A stretch of 64,000 nt of DNA. Origin: Paenibacillus sp. LS1. Its GTDB lineage: Bacteria; Bacillota; Bacilli; Paenibacillales; Paenibacillaceae. Below the pieces are notes generated by a model. It searched no databases, was not told where the DNA came from, and saw only the letters and a program-made list of their open reading frames with translations. The stretch is from contig NZ_JAPDOE010000001.1 of the NCBI RefSeq assembly GCF_026013365.1, forward strand, positions 1,426,001 to 1,490,000, read 5' to 3'. This document shows, one piece after another, positions 28,424 to 37,505 of this stretch (within the stretch, counting starts at the first letter, position 1; each line of letters starts with the position of its first letter). Position numbers and translations under genes: made by a program.

Positions 28424-29437
28424 TTAAACTACATCTGCGTGACTTACAGACAGACGAAGAATCGTTTCATGCGGTAAAATAACCCTTGGGTTCTCCACAT
28501 TTTCCTTCTTCATCAACTTGGTCAGCAAACGCATCGCTACTGCACCCAGGTCATACATCGGCTGAGCTACAGTTGTCAACTGAGGACGAACCATGGAAGC
28601 CATACGAATGTTATCCACACTAATGATGGAGAAATCATCTGGTACTTTCAGACCGTCATCCTGAATGCTGTGAATGGCACCGATGGCCATTTCATCCGTT
28701 GCCGCAAAGATGGCCGATGGTTTTTTCTTGAGTCCAAGGAAATATTTCATCGCTTCCACACCGGATTCATAACGATAGTTACCGATTCGAACGAGATCCT
28801 CTTGGTATTCAATACCCGCTGCCTCCAGTGCTTTCTTGTAACCTTGGAAACGGGCATATCCATTCGCAGGATCTTGCAGTGTACCACTGATCATTGCAAT
28901 TTCCTTGTGTCCATGACGAATCAGGGTATTAACAGCGTCAAACGCAGCCGCCTCATGGTCAATATCCACCGAAGGGAATGTTCCCTTCTCATCACTCGTT
29001 GCGCAAAGTACGATAGGCACAGCCGCAGACTGGAACGCCTGAATGTGTTCGTCCGTTACTGTTCCGCCCATGAAGAGCAGTCCGTCTACTTGTTTTTCAA
29101 GTAAGGTGTTAATAACACGAATTTCTTTTTCTTTCTTCTTATCTGCATTACACAAAATGATATTGTAGTGATACATATTCGCAATATCTTCAATTCCGCG
29201 AGCAATCTCCGCGAAGGTTGAGTTCGAAATATCCGGAATAACGACCCCGACCGTGGTTGTCTTCTTGCTTGCCAGACCTCTGGCTACCGCATTCGGACGA
29301 TATCCCAACCGTTCGATGGCTTCATATACTTTTTTTCGCGTTTGCGGTTTGACATTAGGGTTATTATTAACTACCCGTGATACCGTTGCCATAGACACTC
29401 CAGCTTCACGTGCCACATCATAAATGGTTACCGTCAC
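28424..29437 (-). CDS. ccpA: Catabolite control protein A
   Basis: LacI/GalR-family regulator, about 337 residues, with very strong similarity to Bacillus CcpA. The N-terminal helix-turn-helix reads [20 protein letters not shown], followed by the hinge [13 protein letters not shown] and the effector domain with the HPr-Ser-P binding stretch. With HPr-Ser46-P it binds cre sites; one lies nearby at 26627. The longest frame begins at ATG 29452 but lacks an RBS; GTG 29437 is nine bases after GGAG and gives an N terminus like that of B. subtilis CcpA (three residues before TIYD). Either start is possible. Next gene upstream is a bacilliredoxin, separated by a short gap. Confidence 0.96.
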   Translation of the reverse strand: MTVTIYDVAREAGVSMATVSRVVNNNPNVKPQTRKKVYEAIERLGYRPNAVARGLASKKTTTVGVVIPDISNSTFAEIARGIEDIANMYHYNIILCNADKKKEKEIRVINTLLEKQVDGLLFMGGTVTDEHIQAFQSAAVPIVLCATSDEKGTFPSVDIDHEAAAFDAVNTLIRHGHKEIAMISGTLQDPANGYARFQGYKKALEAAGIEYQEDLVRIGNYRYESGVEAMKYFLGLKKKPSAIFAATDEMAIGAIHSIQDDGLKVPDDFSIISVDNIRMASMVRPQLTTVAQPMYDLGAVAMRLLTKLMKKENVENPRVILPHETILRLSVSHADVV

Positions 29438-29529
29438 AGTACTTCTCTCCATTACCAGTAAATTTTCATACCATTTTCATTAAGATTTATATTACGACAA
29501 ATTTTTGCATTAATCAATTAAAATAGGCT

Positions 29530-29877
29530 TTAGGACTCACTCAAAACATTCGTAAGTGTGGCGCTAGTAATATCTGAATGGGAAGTATGCCATACAGGAA
29601 TTCCCTTTTTGATCAGGATCGCCTGTGGAGATTCGTGCTTAACACCCAGCTTATCTGCTGCTTCATTGGATACTGGGCGATCTTCCACAACATAAATGAT
29701 GCCATATTTCACTTGTTCATTGGGATTGTTATGCAAATAATCGTTCATCTCCTGATAAGCATTCGAGCTGATCGGGCAGCGTGTGCTGTGCTTAAACAGA
29801 AGCAAGGGTTGATCCTTGGTAGCCTCCACTGCGGAGTTTAGCTGTTCAATACTTGTCATTTTAGTCATGTCAGCCAT
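29530..29877 (-). CDS. ytxJ: YtxJ/BrxC monothiol bacilliredoxin
   Basis: 115-residue thioredoxin-fold protein of the YtxJ/BrxC family, which takes bacillithiol mixed disulfides off proteins after oxidative stress. The single active cysteine lies in STRCPIS (about residue 34), with a cis-proline region near ESPQAILIKKG. A much longer frame begins at 30030 but has no RBS; ATG 29877 follows AAGGGGG by about 11 bases and matches the family start. It points to a bacillithiol-using Firmicute. The upstream gene 30000-30443 runs in the same direction. Confidence 0.88.
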   Translation of the reverse strand: MADMTKMTSIEQLNSAVEATKDQPLLLFKHSTRCPISSNAYQEMNDYLHNNPNEQVKYGIIYVVEDRPVSNEAADKLGVKHESPQAILIKKGIPVWHTSHSDITSATLTNVLSES

Positions 29878-29999
29878 TAGATATACATCCCCCTTTACCA
29901 GGAATACCGCTATGTTGAGCGTTTTCACTCTTCGATATCTTAACAAAAAGTGCGCGAAAAAGCCAATTTTCATGAAAACAAGCATTTTACACGTCAAAA

Positions 30000-30443
30000 T
30001 TAGACAGCATTCGAGAAGTACTCCTGCCACACAAATCCGGATAATTGACTTAATCTGCGCTCTGTGGTCTCAATCCATGCTACATCTCCAGACTTCGTTG
30101 CATAACCCATAATGTCCAATAGCAGATTAATACGTTCCTCCACCGCTTGCTGCATGCGATATTCCATCTCCCGATCCGTCGCATCTGGCCAGGCCAGCAA
30201 TTGCTCATGAAACAGATCTGCCAGTTCATTTCGTTCACCAAAAGATACGTCCTGCTTCACCGGTTGTTCACCCAGTGTGCTTATGCATTCTGTTAAGTCA
30301 GGCTTGACTGGCGGAAGCACTTCGTATGACACACAGTCTGTACATGCAAATACAGGTACGTTTCGAATCTCCACCTTTTTGGCGTATACCACTGTTCTTA
30401 ATTCCAACTCCATTACATGTCCACATCTGCACGACTTGCGCAC
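30000..30443 (-). CDS. Hypothetical protein with YgiT-like zinc finger
   Basis: About 147 residues. The N terminus has two cysteine pairs in CRCG (residues about 5-7) and CTDC about 30 residues further, spaced as in YgiT-type zinc fingers; this is a metal-binding knuckle (inference). The rest is helical with the conserved-looking ERINLLLDIMGYATKSGDVAWIETTERRLSQLSGFVW. No partner toxin (MqsR-like) lies beside it, so a toxin-antitoxin role is not supported. Start GTG 30443 is six bases after GAGGTG; longer frames (ATG 30449, GTG 30452) sit inside that RBS. The same GAGGTG-then-GTG pattern is used by the Ca2+/H+ antiporter gene. Confidence 0.65.
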   Translation of the reverse strand: MRKSCRCGHVMELELRTVVYAKKVEIRNVPVFACTDCVSYEVLPPVKPDLTECISTLGEQPVKQDVSFGERNELADLFHEQLLAWPDATDREMEYRMQQAVEERINLLLDIMGYATKSGDVAWIETTERRLSQLSGFVWQEYFSNAV

Positions 30444-30690
30444 AACCATCACCTCATTCGTTCTATACTCTTATATAAGTACCATTCGACCTATTTCGGC
30501 TCAAATCCTGCTGCAAATGAGAGGTTGCACAAATTACCACTCCCACCAGATGAAGGTTGTCGAATGCAGGCAGCCCTTGACTTGTAATCGCTTCCTCAAA
30601 AGTGAATATGCACTTCCATGAACTCCCACGGAGAATCTGTTACAATTAAAGACGCAACATCCCTAATCAACGCACAAAGGAGAGATGGAT

Positions 30691-31215
30691 ATGAGATTAA
30701 CCGGTAAAAAAGTCATCGCTCTGGTCGATGAAGAATTCGAAGATCTGGAATTGTGGTACCCTGTGCATCGTGTTCGTGAAGAAGGCGCAGAGGTGCATCT
30801 GGCTGGAGAGAAAAAAGGAAAAACCTATATTGGCAAATATGGTGTACCTGCTGAAGCTGAATACAGTTTCGATGAACTCGACAGTTCACATTATGATGGT
30901 ATTCTCGTGCCAGGGGGCTGGGCGCCAGACAAGCTCCGTCGTTACCCCAAGGTACTTGAGCTTGTTAAGGAAATGAATGCAGATAAGAAACCGATCGGAC
31001 AAATCTGTCATGCAGGTTGGGTCCTGATCTCCGCCAAAATTCTGGACGGAGTAACGGTAACCTCTACACCAGGCATTCGGGATGACATGGAAAATGCAGG
31101 TGCAATCTGGAAAGATGAAGCGGTTGTTGTTGATGGACATATCATCTCTGCGCGTCGTCCACCCGACCTTCCACCTTACGGTAAGGCATTCTGTGATGCA
31201 CTCGCTGACAAATAA
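30691..31215 (+). CDS. DJ-1/PfpI family protein (YfkM type)
   Basis: 174-residue cytosolic protein of the DJ-1/PfpI superfamily, close to the general stress proteins of the YfkM/YraA type. It has the nucleophile elbow ICHAGW with the active cysteine, the catalytic-acid region VDEEFED near the N terminus, and GGWAPDKLRRYP. Family members have been described as proteases, deglycases or chaperones; the true activity here is unknown. Two candidate ATG codons exist; 30691 is eight bases from the GGAG, 30685 only two, so 30691 is chosen. A single gene with a strong terminator. Confidence 0.88.
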   Translation: MRLTGKKVIALVDEEFEDLELWYPVHRVREEGAEVHLAGEKKGKTYIGKYGVPAEAEYSFDELDSSHYDGILVPGGWAPDKLRRYPKVLELVKEMNADKKPIGQICHAGWVLISAKILDGVTVTSTPGIRDDMENAGAIWKDEAVVVDGHIISARRPPDLPPYGKAFCDALADK

Positions 31216-31216
31216 A

Positions 31217-31258
31217 AATAACCCCGCTGTGCTTGAGATCAGCACAACGGGGTTATTT
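31217..31258 (+). terminator. Terminator of the PfpI-type gene
   Basis: Long stem aataaccccg...cggggttatt with inner gctgtgct/agcaca pairing, then a T-run. Confidence 0.9.
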
Positions 31259-31339
31259 TATTATCACAAATTTCTCAACAACAATTTATCACAAATGTAA
31301 ATATATTAACTTAAAGGTATTTATATCCAATTATCCGTT

Positions 31340-33100
31340 TCATGATGCATTCGAACCACTTTGTTCATCCGGACTACCTGTGGAATCATTAAAGACTTGT
31401 AAACGCTCCTCAATATCTCCACTGGTCCGCAGGGCGAAGCACTTACGTGCTTCTTCTTTGGCTGCCGATGCCGTTGTATTCAGCACTCTGTGTTTCACAC
31501 GCAGCAGGGATTGTGGAGACATACTCAAGTGGCGGATGCCAAGCTCCAGCCAAAGCGGAATGGCACGTTCGTCCCCTGCCATCTCACCGCACACACTAAC
31601 ATCAATTCCGGCGGTGTGAGCCGCATCCGCTGTGGCACGAAGCATCCGTAGAACAGCCGGATGATATGGATGATACATATGAGCTATCTGCTCGTTCATT
31701 CGATCTACTGCCAATACATATTGAACCAGATCATTCGTACCAATACTGAAGAAATCCGCTTCCTCAGCCAAAAGGTCAGCAATCATCACCGCTGCAGGCA
31801 CTTCAATCATAATCCCCACCTGAATGTGAGGGTCATATGATAATCCCCGCTCGTCCAGATCGGACATCGCCTCACGAAGAATCTCATTGGCCTGCTGAAG
31901 CTCTTCCACTGAAGAGATCATGGGGTACATGATTTTGACATTACCGGCAGCGCTGGCACGCAGAATGGCTGTAAGCTGTGTTTTGAACAGATCCTTGCGG
32001 TCCAGACTAATTCGAATGGCACGGTACCCCAGAAACGGGTTGTCTTCCTCTGGAAGTTCAAAATAATCGAGTTGCTTGTCACCACCGATATCCAGTGTAC
32101 GAATAACAACGGACTGTCCTGCTGTTTTCTCTGCCACAAGCCGATACACCTCATACTGTTCTTGCTCACCCGGGAACGTAGCTCGGTCCATATACAAGAA
32201 CTCTGTCCGGAACAAACCTACGCCTTTGGCTCCTTGTTTCAAAGCAAGGTCCAATTCCTTCACCGAACTGATATTAGAAGCAAGATGTAATACGGCCCCG
32301 TCTTTGGTTACGGCATCCACCGTAGCTAGGACTTGAAGTTGTTCCTTTTTCTTCAGTTGTTTACTGCGAAGCATCGTATATCGTTCAATCGTCTTGCGAT
32401 CCGGATCGGTAAATACCAAGCCATTATCACCATCTACAACAAGCATATCCCCCGTCTCTACCGGCATGCCAAGACTCGCTTCCAGACCGGAAACGAGAGG
32501 AATGCCAAGTGCACGAGCCATAATCGCAGAATGTGATGTTTTCCCGCCAATTAAGGTTACAATGCCTAGCACATGGGTGGGATTCAGATGTGCCAGTTGA
32601 GATGGCGACAGCTCTTTCGCAACGAGTACATAAGGCTGGGTATCCGAAGGAAGTGTAATCTCTGGTGCGCCAAGCAAATGCTTGAGCAGACGGTTACCCA
32701 CATCCTTGATGTCGATAGCCCGCTCCTTCATGTACTCATCTTCCAGCAGATCAAACATCGTGACAAAATGGTCAATGGCTTCTTTGACCGCCACTTCTGC
32801 CGCCTTGTACTGACGCTCGATAATTCCGCGAATTTCGTTCATGAATACCGGATCTTCGAGGATCGCCAGATGTGCATCAAAGATACTGGACTCCTCTGGA
32901 CCAACGACTTCCTTGAATTCATTTTTGATATATTCGATCTCATCCTTTGATGTCCGTATGCCCTCATACAGCCGTTCGAACTCCTGGGCGAGATCCACCG
33001 AGTCCATCTTCTGATCCGGCAGATCCCATTCCCAACTGGGCAGGACAAATGCTTTGCCGATGGCTATGCCTGCAGCTCCGTTGATGCCTTGTATCTTCAT
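31340..33100 (-). CDS. ptsI: Phosphoenolpyruvate-protein phosphotransferase (PTS enzyme I)
   Basis: 586-residue cytosolic EI, the first enzyme of the sugar phosphotransferase system: it takes phosphate from PEP onto a histidine and passes it to HPr. The active-site GGKTSHSAIMAR has the phospho-His at residue 190; the C-terminal PEP-binding domain shows FRTEFLYMDR, YPMISSVEEL and the catalytic VCGEMAGD. Its ATG overlaps the ptsG stop by four bases (ATGA), so translation is coupled. Remarkably, ptsH is absent between ptsG and ptsI, unlike the ptsGHI operon of B. subtilis. An SD GGAGGGG lies before the start. Confidence 0.97.
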   Translation of the reverse strand: MKIQGINGAAGIAIGKAFVLPSWEWDLPDQKMDSVDLAQEFERLYEGIRTSKDEIEYIKNEFKEVVGPEESSIFDAHLAILEDPVFMNEIRGIIERQYKAAEVAVKEAIDHFVTMFDLLEDEYMKERAIDIKDVGNRLLKHLLGAPEITLPSDTQPYVLVAKELSPSQLAHLNPTHVLGIVTLIGGKTSHSAIMARALGIPLVSGLEASLGMPVETGDMLVVDGDNGLVFTDPDRKTIERYTMLRSKQLKKKEQLQVLATVDAVTKDGAVLHLASNISSVKELDLALKQGAKGVGLFRTEFLYMDRATFPGEQEQYEVYRLVAEKTAGQSVVIRTLDIGGDKQLDYFELPEEDNPFLGYRAIRISLDRKDLFKTQLTAILRASAAGNVKIMYPMISSVEELQQANEILREAMSDLDERGLSYDPHIQVGIMIEVPAAVMIADLLAEEADFFSIGTNDLVQYVLAVDRMNEQIAHMYHPYHPAVLRMLRATADAAHTAGIDVSVCGEMAGDERAIPLWLELGIRHLSMSPQSLLRVKHRVLNTTASAAKEEARKCFALRTSGDIEERLQVFNDSTGSPDEQSGSNAS

Positions 33101-34977
33101 TCTACCCCTCCAACGTTCCTGTCATAGAGCACCACGGACATAACGGATGCCTGACCTTTCTTAACTTGCTTAAATGGAGCAAAACTCCATGATTTTACAC
33201 GATCCGGATTCGTAATTACCATTGGTGTTGTCAGTGACGCCGCTTGCTCGCGAAGTACTGCCAGATCGAACTTGATCAACAACTGCCCTGGCTCCACCGT
33301 ATCGCCCTCCTGAACAAAAGCTTCAAAATGGCCTTTCAACTGAGAGGTATCAATGCCGATATGCAGCAACACCTCAAGCCCCTCTCGGGTGGAAATACCC
33401 AGGGCGTGCATGGTCGGATACAAGTGCATAATCGTTCCGTACACGGGTGAGACCAGCTCTCCCTTTTCCGGAACAAAGGCTACACCATCACCAACAAGCT
33501 TGGCTGCAAAGATCTGATCGGGCACCTCTTCAATCGGGAGCATTTTACCCTGAACGGGAGCACAGAACAGCACCTGTTGCAGATCTCTTTCTAGCAGTTT
33601 CGCGATTTCTTCCCGAATCAATTCCGAGTAGGTTCCAAATACCACCTGTACGTTGCCGCCACCCAGCTTGATCAGTCCAGCGGACCCCATACTCTTCATG
33701 GCACCCGTGTCGATCAGGCGGTCATCATGCACAGTCAGACGAAGACGCGTAATACAGGCTTCAACCTGCACAATGTTACCTTTTCCACCCAATGCTTCGA
33801 GAATCAAAGGTGCCTGATAAGGAATGTTACCTACCCAATCTTCCAACATTGACCCCTCTTCACGGCCTGGTGTTGGTATTTTGAACGTACGAATCGCCCA
33901 CCGGAACAGGAAGTAATAGACCAGCCCATATAGTATGCCAACCGGAATGAGCTTCCAAGCATTCTCCGATAGATGAAAATTGAGTATGTAATCAATGATA
34001 CCTGCGGAGTAAGAAAACCCGTGCCTAATATCAAGCCAGTAGCTAATCCACATGGCAACACCGGACATGACTGCATGCACGATGAACAGATAAGGTGCGG
34101 CGAACAAAAAAGCAAACTCAATCTGCTCCGATACCCCGGTCAGAAAACAAACGAGTGCCGATGTCAGAAAGGTTTTCTTGATTTTCGGTTTCAGATCTTC
34201 CCTGGCTTCCTGAATAATAGCGAAGGCTATTGCCGGAATGGCGAACATCATGATGGGAAACAAACCCGCCATAAAGAATCCTGCGGTGGGATCACCTGCA
34301 AAAAATCGGGGTAAATCCCCTTGCACAATGTTACCATCAGGCGTTTCAAACGTCCCTAACTGGAACCAAAACACATTGTTAAGCAGGTGATGAAGCCCGA
34401 AAGCGACCAGCACCCTGTATAACACCCCGTAGATGAACAGTCCAAAACCCCCGAGACTGTATTCCCAAGTGGCGATGGCGTTCAATCCATGCTGAAGGAT
34501 CGGAGCAAGCCATAACATAAAACAGGAGAACAGTGCCGAACAGAGTCCAACGATGAGCAAAACAAACCTTGAACCCCCGAAAAATTGTAAAATTTCAGGC
34601 AGTTTAATGCTTTTGAAGCGATTATGCATTCCCCCGGCAAGCGCGCCGAGTATGATTCCGATTAAGGAAGCGGGCTGAACAGTGCCGTCGCCGAAGTTGC
34701 GAGTCACCTGATCATATATCACGATACCAGCCAGTGCAGCGAGTCCCGCTTGTCCGGCCTGGTTGGAGAGTCCCAGTGCTACACCGACAGCGAACAAATA
34801 CGGTAAGAAATAAAAAATACCGTGTCCGGCCACGGTAGACACTTCACCGACAACATTCAATCCCCAGGCGTCCCAAGGCAGACTGCCAACACTGAGCAAA
34901 ATTGCGGCGGCGGGCAGGACCATTGTAGGTAGCATTACCGCTCGTCCGAGCTGCTGCAAGGATCCGAGCCAATTCAT
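33097..34977 (-). CDS. ptsG: PTS glucose transporter, enzyme IICBA
   Basis: 626-residue membrane protein that carries and phosphorylates glucose (or a related hexose). The N-terminal IIC part (about 1-360) has ten or so membrane spans. IIB follows (about 385-460) with the phosphocysteine in EACITRLRL. IIA closes the protein (about 480-610) with the phosphohistidine in VLLHIGIDTSQLKGHF. The three domains in this order are typical of Firmicute glucose permeases. It leads the ptsG-ptsI operon. A promoter TTGACA-17-TACCAT is visible upstream. Sugar identity (glucose versus N-acetylglucosamine) is inferred from overall similarity and is not certain. Confidence 0.92.
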   Translation of the reverse strand: MNWLGSLQQLGRAVMLPTMVLPAAAILLSVGSLPWDAWGLNVVGEVSTVAGHGIFYFLPYLFAVGVALGLSNQAGQAGLAALAGIVIYDQVTRNFGDGTVQPASLIGIILGALAGGMHNRFKSIKLPEILQFFGGSRFVLLIVGLCSALFSCFMLWLAPILQHGLNAIATWEYSLGGFGLFIYGVLYRVLVAFGLHHLLNNVFWFQLGTFETPDGNIVQGDLPRFFAGDPTAGFFMAGLFPIMMFAIPAIAFAIIQEAREDLKPKIKKTFLTSALVCFLTGVSEQIEFAFLFAAPYLFIVHAVMSGVAMWISYWLDIRHGFSYSAGIIDYILNFHLSENAWKLIPVGILYGLVYYFLFRWAIRTFKIPTPGREEGSMLEDWVGNIPYQAPLILEALGGKGNIVQVEACITRLRLTVHDDRLIDTGAMKSMGSAGLIKLGGGNVQVVFGTYSELIREEIAKLLERDLQQVLFCAPVQGKMLPIEEVPDQIFAAKLVGDGVAFVPEKGELVSPVYGTIMHLYPTMHALGISTREGLEVLLHIGIDTSQLKGHFEAFVQEGDTVEPGQLLIKFDLAVLREQAASLTTPMVITNPDRVKSWSFAPFKQVKKGQASVMSVVLYDRNVGGVE

Positions 34978-35001
34978 GGCGACCTCTCCTTTCTATCCTA
35001 G

Positions 35002-35030
35002 ATGGTAAGCTTTACGCAACGTTTTGTCAA
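35002..35030 (-). promoter_or_regulatory. Sigma-A promoter of ptsG-ptsI
   Basis: On the minus strand TTGACA (35030-35025), spacer 17, TACCAT (35007-35002). A palindromic accaattggt core lies just upstream (35044-35053) and may be an operator. I see no GlcT-type antiterminator hairpin in the short leader. Confidence 0.65.
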
Positions 35031-35075
35031 AGCAAAACAGTAACCAATTGGTAATTAATACGGCAAAAATAGAAC

Positions 35076-35110
35076 AGAAAAAATCCCGTCAACTTCAAGT
35101 TAACGGGATT
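35076..35110 (-). terminator. Terminator of the CoA-binding gene
   Basis: Stem aatcccgt/acgggatt with central caact/agtta pairing, followed by a T-run on the minus strand. Confidence 0.8.
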
Positions 35111-35173
35111 CATCCTATATTCATTCAATTGGGTCAGATCAGGAGATCATCCGATCACAGGTGAACGAGCCTC

Positions 35174-35608
35174 TCAGCCGCGTCCAGCGCCGCGCAGAAC
35201 GATGGAATCCTCTACCTTGATACAACGATTCGTTACCGCTGTCATGCCGTTCTCCGCAGCAATCTGGACCGCTTCATCACTATGGATGCCAAGCTGCAGC
35301 CACAGCACATTCGCTTTGATGGCGGCAGCGTCACGAGCTACATCCGCGCAAAACTCATCGCGACGAAACACATTGACGATGTCTACCGGCTCTGGAATAT
35401 CCGCGAGTGTGGCATACACCGTCTCTCCAAGGATTTCACCTTGCACCTGTGGATTAACCGGGATGATGCGATAGCCTCTGCTCTGCATGGCTTCGGCTAC
35501 CATATAGGAAGTGCGATCTGATTTGTCTGATAAGCCGACGACTGCGATGTTGCCTGCCTTGCGCAAAAGTTGTCCAATTTCTTCACGAGTAGGGTTGTTA
35601 AATTCCAT
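35174..35608 (-). CDS. CoA-binding domain protein (YccU/YneT type)
   Basis: 144-residue Rossmann-fold protein of the CoA-binding family (CoA_binding_2). Family signs: NIAVVGLSDKSDRTSY with the glycine-rich loop, YRIIPVNPQVQGEILGE, the VNVFRR segment, VLWLQLGI and the terminal NRCIKVED. Function is unknown; many genomes carry it near metabolic genes. The longest frame starts at TTG 35614, but ATG 35608 lies nine bases after AAGGATGG and is chosen. It stands alone between ptsG and aroA with its own terminator. Confidence 0.88.
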   Translation of the reverse strand: MEFNNPTREEIGQLLRKAGNIAVVGLSDKSDRTSYMVAEAMQSRGYRIIPVNPQVQGEILGETVYATLADIPEPVDIVNVFRRDEFCADVARDAAAIKANVLWLQLGIHSDEAVQIAAENGMTAVTNRCIKVEDSIVLRGAGRG

Positions 35609-35666
35609 GTTCAAGCACCATCCTTTTCTGATTAAAGTGCGTGTTCAAAAGACAGTTTTCAGTTAT

Positions 35667-36962
35667 TTACTCTTTTACCCATTGAACCGAGGCGCCAAGC
35701 GCCTGCAAATGATCGAAATATTGCGGATAAGACTTGGCTACATGGTGTGCATCCCGAATACGAAGTGGCTCCTTGGAACGCAGGCCAACGACTGTAAGCG
35801 CCATAATTACGCGATGATCGTAATGAGCGTTAATCTCAACGCCACCTTCAACGCCTTCCGGACGCCCGTGTACGATAATCTCAGCCTGACGCTCTTCGAC
35901 GTTCGCTCCTGCCTTCCGCAGCTCATTCAAATAATCAGTGATTCGGTCACATTCCTTGTAACGCAGGTTCTCTACATTATAGAACCGTGAGGTGCCTTCC
36001 GCAAACACAGCTGCGGCTACCATAGCCAAAACGGCGTCCGTCGCGGCATCCCCGTCGAATTCGATCGCTTTCAGTCTGCCATTGCCTTGAACGTGTACAA
36101 CATCGTTCTCATGTGTCAATGGCACTTCCATCATGCGCAGCACGTCAACGATGGCACGTTCACCCTGTTTGCTCTGCTCCATCAGGCGCAGAATTTTCAC
36201 ATCAGACTGTGTAACCGCTGCTGCGGCAAGAACCGCTGCTGAGCCCGGGTAGTCCCCTTGAACCGTGTAGGTTGTTGGTTGGTAAGCCTGTCCACCTGGT
36301 ACACGGAAGGACATGTAATCATCACTTGCATGGATAACGATGCCTGCCTGCTCCAGCACTTCCAGCGTCTGTCCGATAACGACCTTGGACTTCAGGTCAT
36401 TCAGAACTTCAATGGTGCTGTCTTCTGCAAGCAAAGGCGTAACAAACAACAATGCGCTCAGATATTGGGAGCTGACGGAGCCGGATACACGAATGTGTCC
36501 ACCCTTGGCATTGCCACCTTTGATCGTAATCGGCAGGCGTCCTTGTTCATGTTGTACTTCTACACCCAGTTGACCAAGCGCATCGATCAGATCATCATGC
36601 GGGCGTTTGCCGAGCGAATCCGGGTACGTATTCACAAAAGTAACTTCAGGACAAAGCGCTGTAACGCCCATCAGGAAACGAAGTACTGCACCCGCATTGC
36701 CTACATTCAATTCACGCACATCACGGGGATGACTGCCAAAGCCCTGGATCACAATCTTGCTGTCGTCTTCTTCAAGCACTGCCCCCAGATCGCGAATACA
36801 TCTGCGCATGGCGTCACTGTCTTCACTGTGTGCCGGGAAATGAATGGTACTTGTACCTTCTGCCAAGGCAGCAGCCAGCAAATAACGAGTCGTGTAGTTT
36901 TTGGAGGACAGAGCTCCGATTTCCCCGTTCAGGGTAGGGGTTGGTTTAACAATAACTTCCAT
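35667..36962 (-). CDS. aroA: 3-phosphoshikimate 1-carboxyvinyltransferase (EPSP synthase), variant
   Basis: 431-residue cytosolic enzyme of the shikimate pathway. It joins PEP and shikimate-3-phosphate to give EPSP. Conserved catalytic parts: SSQYLSALL, DAATDAVLAM (Asp), YKECDRI (Glu, Arg) and HYDHRVIMAL (Arg). Two usually invariant stretches differ: the N-terminal K-S-x-x-x-R is KNYTTR (Ser to Asn at residue 22), and the loop GNAGTAMRP is GNAGAVLRF, i.e. alanine and phenylalanine at the positions of Thr97 and Pro101 in the E. coli enzyme. It could therefore be glyphosate-tolerant (inference). aroK lies about 1 kb away. Confidence 0.88.
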   Translation of the reverse strand: MEVIVKPTPTLNGEIGALSSKNYTTRYLLAAALAEGTSTIHFPAHSEDSDAMRRCIRDLGAVLEEDDSKIVIQGFGSHPRDVRELNVGNAGAVLRFLMGVTALCPEVTFVNTYPDSLGKRPHDDLIDALGQLGVEVQHEQGRLPITIKGGNAKGGHIRVSGSVSSQYLSALLFVTPLLAEDSTIEVLNDLKSKVVIGQTLEVLEQAGIVIHASDDYMSFRVPGGQAYQPTTYTVQGDYPGSAAVLAAAAVTQSDVKILRLMEQSKQGERAIVDVLRMMEVPLTHENDVVHVQGNGRLKAIEFDGDAATDAVLAMVAAAVFAEGTSRFYNVENLRYKECDRITDYLNELRKAGANVEERQAEIIVHGRPEGVEGGVEINAHYDHRVIMALTVVGLRSKEPLRIRDAHHVAKSYPQYFDHLQALGASVQWVKE

Positions 36963-37000
36963 GGATGAAATTCTCCTTCATTGATTATATTGTGGCCAAA

Positions 37001-37030
37001 TTGACATTCCGTGCATCGCTTGGGTATCAT
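37001..37030 (+). promoter_or_regulatory. Promoter of the rhodanese gene
   Basis: TTGACA (37001-37006), spacer 18, TATCAT (37025-37030), divergent from aroA. Confidence 0.65.
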
Positions 37031-37068
37031 TATAAGCGTTAAGTCCATACAGAAAAGAGGACCTGAAT

Positions 37069-37374
37069 ATGACACAAATAGCTGAAATTGAAACATCTGA
37101 GCTGCGCCGTCGTTTACAGGCAGGAGAGAAGCTGCAGATGATAGACGTCCGCGAGGACGATGAAGTGGCACAAGGCATGATCGAAGGCGCCAAGCATATT
37201 CCGCTTGGACAGATTCCGGATCGACTGTCTGAGATTGATAAGTCAGGCGAAATCGTAATCATCTGTCGCAGCGGTTACCGCAGTGAACGTGCATGTGAAT
37301 ATCTGCAGCAACTCGGATATGAAGGCTGTACGAACATGGTCGGTGGCATGCTTCAATGGCAACAGGAAGACTAG
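37069..37374 (+). CDS. Single-domain rhodanese
   Basis: 101-residue cytosolic sulfurtransferase domain. The active cysteine lies in the loop IICRSGYRSERA; other family marks are DVREDDEVAQGMIEGAKHIPLG, which matches the CH2A/CH2B region, and the final GGMLQW. It moves sulfane sulfur between thiols; the acceptor is unknown. It has its own promoter, an RBS AGAGG, and lies divergently to aroA and convergently with aroK. A double hairpin follows the stop. Confidence 0.9.
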   Translation: MTQIAEIETSELRRRLQAGEKLQMIDVREDDEVAQGMIEGAKHIPLGQIPDRLSEIDKSGEIVIICRSGYRSERACEYLQQLGYEGCTNMVGGMLQWQQED

Positions 37375-37382
37375 AAAAACTC

Positions 37383-37456
37383 GGAGCGGAGTTAAGTCAT
37401 TGTAACCTTGTGTGACCTCTACTCCACTCCTAGAAGCGGGCCATATGGCCCGTTTT
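37383..37456 (+). terminator. Tandem hairpins ending the rhodanese gene
   Basis: First stem ggagcggagt/actccactcc (37383-37430), then the perfect palindrome cgggccatatggcccg (37437-37452) followed by TTTT. Confidence 0.75.
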
Positions 37457-37505
37457 GTGTTATCTGCCACCATCTATCCACCAAGAAACTTCGATGATCA
37501 CAAGC

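Noticed and set aside
30000..30443. Toxin-antitoxin reading of the YgiT-like zinc-finger gene
   Set aside because: No MqsR-like toxin lies beside it and it is longer than antitoxins of that type.
36258..36968. Long open frame on the plus strand opposite aroA
   Set aside because: Antisense to a conserved enzyme gene with no independent start signal.
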